From contig CACXCY010000097.1 in NCBI GenBank assembly GCA_902766265.1, positions 1 through 8,570 on the forward strand: a stretch of DNA of 8,570 nt, given 5' to 3'. The position numbers were made by a program, and so were the translations under genes. Of this stretch, positions 7,901-8,570 are shown piece after piece. This DNA comes from an uncultured Bacteroidota bacterium (lineage in GTDB: Bacteria; Bacteroidota; Bacteroidia; Bacteroidales; P3). Numbering within the stretch: position 1 is the first letter of the stretch; every line of letters starts with the position of its first letter. Under the pieces are notes generated by a model that was given only the letters and a program-made list of their open reading frames with translations, was not told the DNA's origin and did no database searches.

Positions 7901-8143
7901 AACTACAACTACCACCTCGAGATTCTGCAGAGCCCGCTGCCCACGCGGCTGGCCGTCGACGTGCTGGGCGTCATGCCCAAGCTGGGCTTCAAGCTGGGCA
8001 AATGCCGCTACGCCGAGCTCTACAAGCCGGAGAAACGCAACGACCTCCAGAAGCAGACGCTCGAGCTGAAGGGCATGATTCGCAAGTCGCTCGAGTCCAA
8101 CGTCAAGCAAGACACCCGCACCTACCAGGGGCTGGGCCAGTGA
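4910..8143 (+). CDS. AsmA-family envelope protein
   Basis: This 1077-residue protein has a short cytoplasmic N-terminus rich in charge (1-23), one membrane segment (about 24-48) and a very long periplasmic part. The segment after the helix (TPARLTSIVNKLSNKY, then FRTFPDVGLEVKNVKL) is typical of AsmA proteins. The body is a long run of short amphipathic beta strands with repeated D/N-x-K/D-L patterns, as expected for the beta-groove fold of the AsmA/TamB/YhdP superfamily. The C-terminal AsmA region lies at about 830-1050, including LTGKDLVVLDSE near 929-940 and a GxHxLDxxxxYxxEI stretch. Characterised relatives carry phospholipids towards the outer membrane or support its assembly; a similar role here is inferred. 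The start overlaps the lipoprotein stop by ATGA, suggesting translational coupling; Met18 (4961) is a weaker alternative. GC content is clearly higher in the 3' half. No frameshift seen. Confidence 0.93.
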   Translation: MNEEHITPADSHPSRKRMPKWLKTSLISLGALVGVVAIVLVVACYLIFTPARLTSIVNKLSNKYILCESSFEKVDLTLFRTFPDVGLEVKNVKLNNPIDATMRNGDPVEDELAKLEKLTVAVNIRDFLKKGDIKVTQLLVDDVDANLYIAPDGRTNFDIFQSGDTTESEPFELPDNIDIKKIKISNFNCRFVDEKDGMDARLSDFDLKVGGHWKDNSADGAVKLAVQKLDLTMCDSSNVETLMASLDETELHLNAEGPLSSLRGKVDLEIPKAQLRANGTEFITEQANAKRLLKVDLPFNANLEQMDFSLEKASVALTEFIINLTGSARLANETEPMNIDMDFSTNTWEVAELLQILPAQFVSWAEGMDLDAKLKLNGHAAGTLTDTTMPKVNANLALTDGRFSNRDLIPYDLKKINGSIDADLDLSPNGRSNAKINNLTAVTGKNDIALSGKLDDILGRLYADLRLKGNILLADLKPLLPADMPLEAKGKTRLDIKAKGYLDQVTSSDFKSMKVDGKIDFANLDVRYDDIAAQSEALSVAVQIPAAKHTSSFSEMLSATVVSGKLHADVASAGLKADVEGADISAGLSDVTNPKQPFSVAAKFKFNKILADMDSLNAALTSPEGTFEMVPDVKNPAKVKYKIVYNNAALACKVNDSLSVNVAGLSVAGTANYDSTRSNVLQQWSPDLKVDFKRGYINVAQLPYMVQIPDIKFNYKPERCEISSANIVFGNSDYYISGSVTGLEKWLSHEDVLHGELNFTSNYTNVDDLLDALSGLGTDPDTLEQQRKEDNVSKEANPFIVPKDVDVTLHTRIKDLTAFGNDLQELGGNITVRNGTAVLDQIGFVCKAAKMQLTALYKTPRVNHIFLGLDFHLLDIGISELIDMIPAVDTLVPMLSAFDGNADFHLCAETYVDAFYQPKMSTLRGVAALTGKDLVVLDSETFDKIAKLMMFKKSTRNVIDSLDVEMTVFRKEVELYPFLLSMDKYQVVASGRHNLDNNYNYHLEILQSPLPTRLAVDVLGVMPKLGFKLGKCRYAELYKPEKRNDLQKQTLELKGMIRKSLESNVKQDTRTYQGLGQ

Positions 8144-8155
8144 AATGAAAACAAC

Positions 8156-8187
8156 GGAGACAGACGCCCACGCGTCTGTCTCCCTTT
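8156..8187 (+). terminator. Perfect 12-bp hairpin terminator after the AsmA-like gene
   Basis: GGAGACAGACGC (8156-8167) pairs without mismatch with GCGTCTGTCTCC (8172-8183) around a CCAC loop, followed by CTTTATAT. It begins 12 bases after the AsmA-family stop codon. The T run is short, but the stem is long and GC-rich. On the other strand the stem is followed by GTTGTTTTC, so it may also stop antisense transcription. It should end the hpt-lipoprotein-AsmA transcript, though some read-through into the small ORF just downstream is possible. Confidence 0.75.
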
Positions 8188-8209
8188 ATATCCCTGAGCC
8201 ATCGAAAGG

Positions 8210-8425
8210 TTGTTCTATATCGTCCTCGGAGTCCTCGCGCTCTACGTGCTCTACCGCGTGCTCGGCCAGTGGGTGCTGCCCGCCGTGACACGCCGCCGCA
8301 TGGAACGCTACAAAAAGGACTTCTTCAGCCGCAACCCCCACATCGACGCCGACCGCTACGAGGAGCGTCAACGCGAAGCCGAGGAGAAATCGCCCATCAT
8401 CGACCGCCGCCGCCGTCTCCGCTAA
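8210..8425 (+). CDS. Small membrane-anchored protein with TTG start (hypothetical)
   Basis: The frame gives 71 residues. A hydrophobic segment (about 2-24, with LGVLALYVLYRVLG) is followed by basic TRRR at about 27-30 and a charged tail rich in Arg, Glu and Asp (YEERQREAEEK, then DRRRR). That suggests one membrane helix, with the positive tail in the cytoplasm. Small proteins of this build, with a NPH motif after the helix, are common in Bacteroidota, some annotated as DUF4834, but I cannot confirm membership. There is no ATG before residue 31. The frame is closed by TGA at 8195-8197, leaving ATC (8201) and TTG (8210) as possible starts. GAAAGG directly abuts the TTG, too close to act as a normal ribosome site. 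It begins 27 bases after the AsmA terminator stem, with no clear promoter box between. The gene may be real, weakly expressed, or a copy that has lost its start. Confidence 0.55.
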   Translation: MFYIVLGVLALYVLYRVLGQWVLPAVTRRRMERYKKDFFSRNPHIDADRYEERQREAEEKSPIIDRRRRLR

Positions 8426-8485
8426 ACGGCGCCATTTGCCCTGCCACTACGGCTCAACGCAGCGTTGTGGCCTCGTGTACGTCTG

Positions 8486-8503
8486 TGCACACCATGGTGT
8501 GCA
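8486..8503. repeat. 18-bp perfect palindrome containing CCATGG
   Basis: TGCACACCATGGTGTGCA is identical to its reverse complement. It overlaps the first unit of the tandem array. In the later units the left flank changes to AAATAGA, so only the central ACCATGGT stays symmetric. It could be a dimer-binding site or form a cruciform; no function is shown by the sequence. Confidence 0.85.
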
Positions 8504-8570
8504 TGTAAATAGACCATGGTGTAAATGTAAATAGACCATGGTGTAAATACAAATAGACCATGGTGTGCAT
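8492..8570. repeat. Tandem repeat, 22-base period, at least 3.6 copies, cut by window end
   Basis: CCATGG recurs at 8492, 8514, 8536 and 8558, exactly 22 bases apart. Each unit is CCATGGTGT, then GCAT or AAAT, then GTAAATAGA (unit 3 has ACAAATAGA). Units 1 and 4 carry GCAT; units 2 and 3 carry AAAT. The fourth unit is cut off by the end of the window, so the true copy number is unknown. The period is not a multiple of three and the array lies outside any gene, so it is an intergenic minisatellite-like array. The 66 bases between the small ORF and the array (8426-8491) show no gene; only a short hairpin CAACG-CAG-CGTTG is visible there. Confidence 0.9.

Noticed and set aside
6662..8110. 482-codon open frame on the - strand opposite the AsmA-like gene
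   Set aside because: It is a mirror frame of GC-rich coding sequence. Its translation is dominated by His, Val, Gln, Arg and Leu with no recognisable domain, while the + strand encodes a clear AsmA protein over the same bases.
8269..8508. 79-codon + strand frame overlapping the small membrane ORF and the repeats
   Set aside because: Its Arg/Pro/His-rich composition is that of an out-of-frame GC-rich reading, and it ends inside the repeat array.
8492..8570. CRISPR array
   Set aside because: The 22-base period leaves no room for unique spacers; the whole unit repeats, so this is a plain tandem repeat, and no cas gene is present.
8456..8570. Short - strand ORF running through the tandem repeats
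   Set aside because: The 22-base period shifts frame at each unit, giving unrelated peptide segments; there is no domain or initiation signal, and the array is better explained as noncoding repeat.

Overview
The window looks like chromosomal DNA of a Bacteroidota bacterium, most likely order Bacteroidales. Four things point there: a ClpC-type unfoldase and a hypoxanthine phosphoribosyltransferase that read like Bacteroidales proteins; a secreted SUMF1-fold protein with an N-terminal beta-sandwich, an arrangement I associate with this phylum; a promoter matching the Bacteroidota -7 box TAnnTTTG; and start codons preceded by A/T-rich sequence instead of Shine-Dalgarno motifs. I cannot assign a genus from sequence reading alone.

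Layout. All genes I accept are on the + strand. (1) Positions 8-2647 encode a complete ClpC, an AAA+ unfoldase that partners ClpP; only 7 bases precede it, so its promoter is not visible. (2) Positions 2648-2833 form a 186-base intergenic region with a weak hairpin plus an (ATTTTT)3 tract, then a clear GC-rich intrinsic terminator, then a -7 promoter box 3 bases after the T run. (3) Positions 2834-3916 encode an exported SUMF1-fold protein; the true start lies 111 bases inside the longest open frame. (4) Positions 3959-8143 hold three tightly packed genes: hpt (purine salvage), a small lipoprotein with a lipocalin-like look, and a 1077-residue AsmA-family envelope protein. The first two are 10 bases apart and the last two overlap in ATGA, so they are probably co-transcribed. 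SUMF1 and hpt are 42 bases apart with no terminator visible, so read-through from the SUMF1 promoter is possible. (5) A perfect 12-bp hairpin (8156-8183) ends this unit. (6) A 71-codon membrane-anchored ORF without an ATG start follows (8210-8425). (7) The window ends inside a tandem array with a 22-base period, each unit built around CCATGG; the first copy sits in an 18-bp perfect palindrome.

How the genes relate. clpC is a separate transcription unit for protein quality control. The lipoprotein and AsmA-like protein are both envelope components and probably translationally coupled, so a shared envelope role is a reasonable inference. Their link to hpt is probably only co-transcription. GC content rises along the window by hand count (37% at 2281-2340, 53% at 5281-5340, 70% at 7921-7980), the steepest rise being inside the AsmA-like gene.

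No mobile element, CRISPR array, tRNA or rRNA was recognised. I found no convincing new multi-gene system. The most unusual items are the terminal 22-base repeat array, the small ORF without ATG, and the SUMF1 protein that lacks one of the two FGE catalytic cysteines.
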